From Morinoia aosen (Eukaryota; Arthropoda; Malacostraca; Amphipoda; Talitridae): a DNA stretch of 64,000 bases. Positions 62,634 through 64,000 of this stretch are shown one piece after another; the first letter of the stretch is position 1; each line of letters opens with the position of its first letter. The DNA lies in contig CM059575.1 of assembly GCA_030386875.1 (NCBI GenBank), positions 16,640,293-16,704,292 on the forward strand. The letters are read 5' to 3'. The translations under genes and the position numbers were made by a program. The notes beneath the pieces were generated by a model. The model was not told where the DNA came from, searched no databases, and saw only the letters and a program-made list of their open reading frames with translations.

Positions 62634-62736
62634 TGCAAATATTTGCATTCATAATTTCTTATCATCATACAGAGGAGCAAGGAATACAAATGGTAAATGT
62701 TTAGGAACAGACCATACTCCATTCTCCACTTTTCGG

Positions 62737-62890
62737 TCCCTAAACATAGTTTGTTCAATGTAAATGAGCAATTCTACTCCTATGCACTTTCTGTCGGAAA
62801 ACATCATTTAACGAGTTATAGCGGTATGTTCACTTTGGGTCAGGTACGTTCAACTCATGACTTGAACTATTTATGTATTGTGGAAATGTT
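62737..62890 (+). repeat. Forward arm of the same inverted-repeat family
   Basis: Carries TCCCTAAACATAG, CTTTCTGTCGGAAAACAT, CGAGTTATAGCGGTATGTTC and TCATGACTTGAACTATTT in the same order as the right arm of the palindrome. Confidence 0.7.
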
Positions 62891-62899
62891 TCGCAAATA

Positions 62900-64000
62900 T
62901 TTACATTCATCAATTTCTATCATACTAGGGTCATTCATCAAATATCAAACTGAACTGATTATCAAACAACTTTCAATATATGCGCGTAACACATTTCATA
63001 AGCATCCAAACTTGCTCAGTGCCAGTCATCTTACATCTAAAACTCCTATTTTACTGATAAAAACTCATTTCTTGGAACTGCAATCTGCTACCAGCTGTTG
63101 CATGCGCATTTCCTGTACGACCCTTACAAATTGATATTTTTTCACTTCAGAAATGTTACGCACTTTGGTAAAATTGCGACGGTTTAACGGTTGGCGTGCC
63201 ACCGTCAACCCTTCGTCATAACTATAGAGTAGTGTTGCCATATCATGTTCTGTTGCTGTATTTCTTTCTTTTCTGCTGCTAAAACCTTCACAAGTATTCC
63301 ATGTTCAATATTCAGTTACTATTCCATGTCAGTATTCAATAGTGAACAAAGGTGTTTGCAGTGAGATATATCAATATAAAGATAATAATATCTGAGATCT
63401 ACCAATATCAATCTTTATATTTATAAATATATATACATCCATATAAAGCCTGTGAGATATATCAATGTATTTAAGGAGTCACTTCTTCTTTATACTACAA
63501 TACATTTCCTACATCTAAGATTTCTGATTATGGATAATTACTGAAACGTATATCGTCTGCGAAGGTAGACCGACCTTGTATACACCTAAGACGGACACAT
63601 TATTTTATTTCACTTATTTTGGTAACAAATATATTCTTCAGTAATTAAATGGACCTTTGACCCATACAATACACTTGGTAATTTTAAATACGTACGTATA
63701 TATCGCCATACACAGTTTTTAGTAAGTTCTGTTCGCATTCAAAATTCAAACAAAAAACATGTTCGGACCCAAATTCTTCTTTGATTCATGTGTGATATTG
63801 ATGCAATTTTGTTCTAAAATGTTCCATTTCTAATACAATAAATAAATTACAACAATCTATGTTGTCTTTAAAGCAACATAACAGAACAAGAAAGCAACTG
63901 TTCACGAATAATCTTGAGGCCCACAACAGTTATTCAGAGCAAAAGTTACTGATTTATGAAGATTATTTCTAGACACACATGGTTTCTGGTCTATATTTGA
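62900..64000. other. AT-rich DNA, nothing recognised
   Basis: Contains the open frame at 62697-63134 overlapping the repeat arm (not coding in my view), an imperfect GC-rich hairpin around 63178-63220 and an AT-rich stretch with partial palindromes near 63365-63470. Confidence 0.4.

Overview
The window is nuclear DNA from an animal, most likely an arthropod and plausibly an insect close to Hemiptera. The reasons are GT-AG introns, AT-rich intergenic DNA, many decayed transposons, degenerate TTAGG/CCTAA islands (TTAGG is the usual insect telomere unit), a jockey-type LINE remnant and a Tc1/mariner-superfamily transposon with a DUF4817-like N-terminus. The species cannot be fixed from this sequence.

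Layout. 1-6950 is repeat-rich and, from about 3.6 kb, strongly G/T-skewed on the + strand. It holds a TTAA-flanked foldback element (1745-2909), a 221-bp direct repeat pair (3360/4490) and a TTAGG-like island. 6950-21290 has ordinary base composition and holds the one cellular gene I can model: a minus-strand five-coding-exon TRIM-like (RING + B-box + coiled coil) protein of 483 aa, 17153 down to 12212, with a possible alternative last exon at 11053-10858. A CACTG-ended element (8849-9612) lies downstream and a mariner relic lies in its first coding intron. 21.3-23.8 kb is a decayed LINE split by an inserted segment that carries a minisatellite.

23872-49940 is a tandem array of four complete units of about 5.8-6.0 kb (U1-U4) plus a diverged partial fifth (U5). 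Each unit has a (CA)n tract, a CCTAA-like island, a 36-nt hairpin, dispersed sub-repeats and a closing module that ends in a CpG-rich block. U4 is interrupted by a complete, very young DNA transposon (45433-46922; 166-bp inverted repeats with one mismatch, intact 355-aa transposase). 49.9-57.9 kb is A/C-rich, G-poor DNA with diverged copies of a dispersed repeat and no gene I can support. 58287-60507 is a 1.1-kb tandem duplication carrying an exon-like segment. 60.7-62.9 kb holds one inverted-repeat family in alternating orientations. The last kilobase is AT-rich with nothing recognised.

Most notable is the higher-order array: its units look mosaic, it carries a hairpin with a compensatory base-pair swap, it has CpG-rich blocks in AT-rich DNA, and the strand skew has the opposite sign on the far side of the TRIM-like gene. 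A long directional non-coding transcript (for example a piRNA-cluster or satellite transcript) would fit these features, but that is inference only; no function is shown by the sequence.
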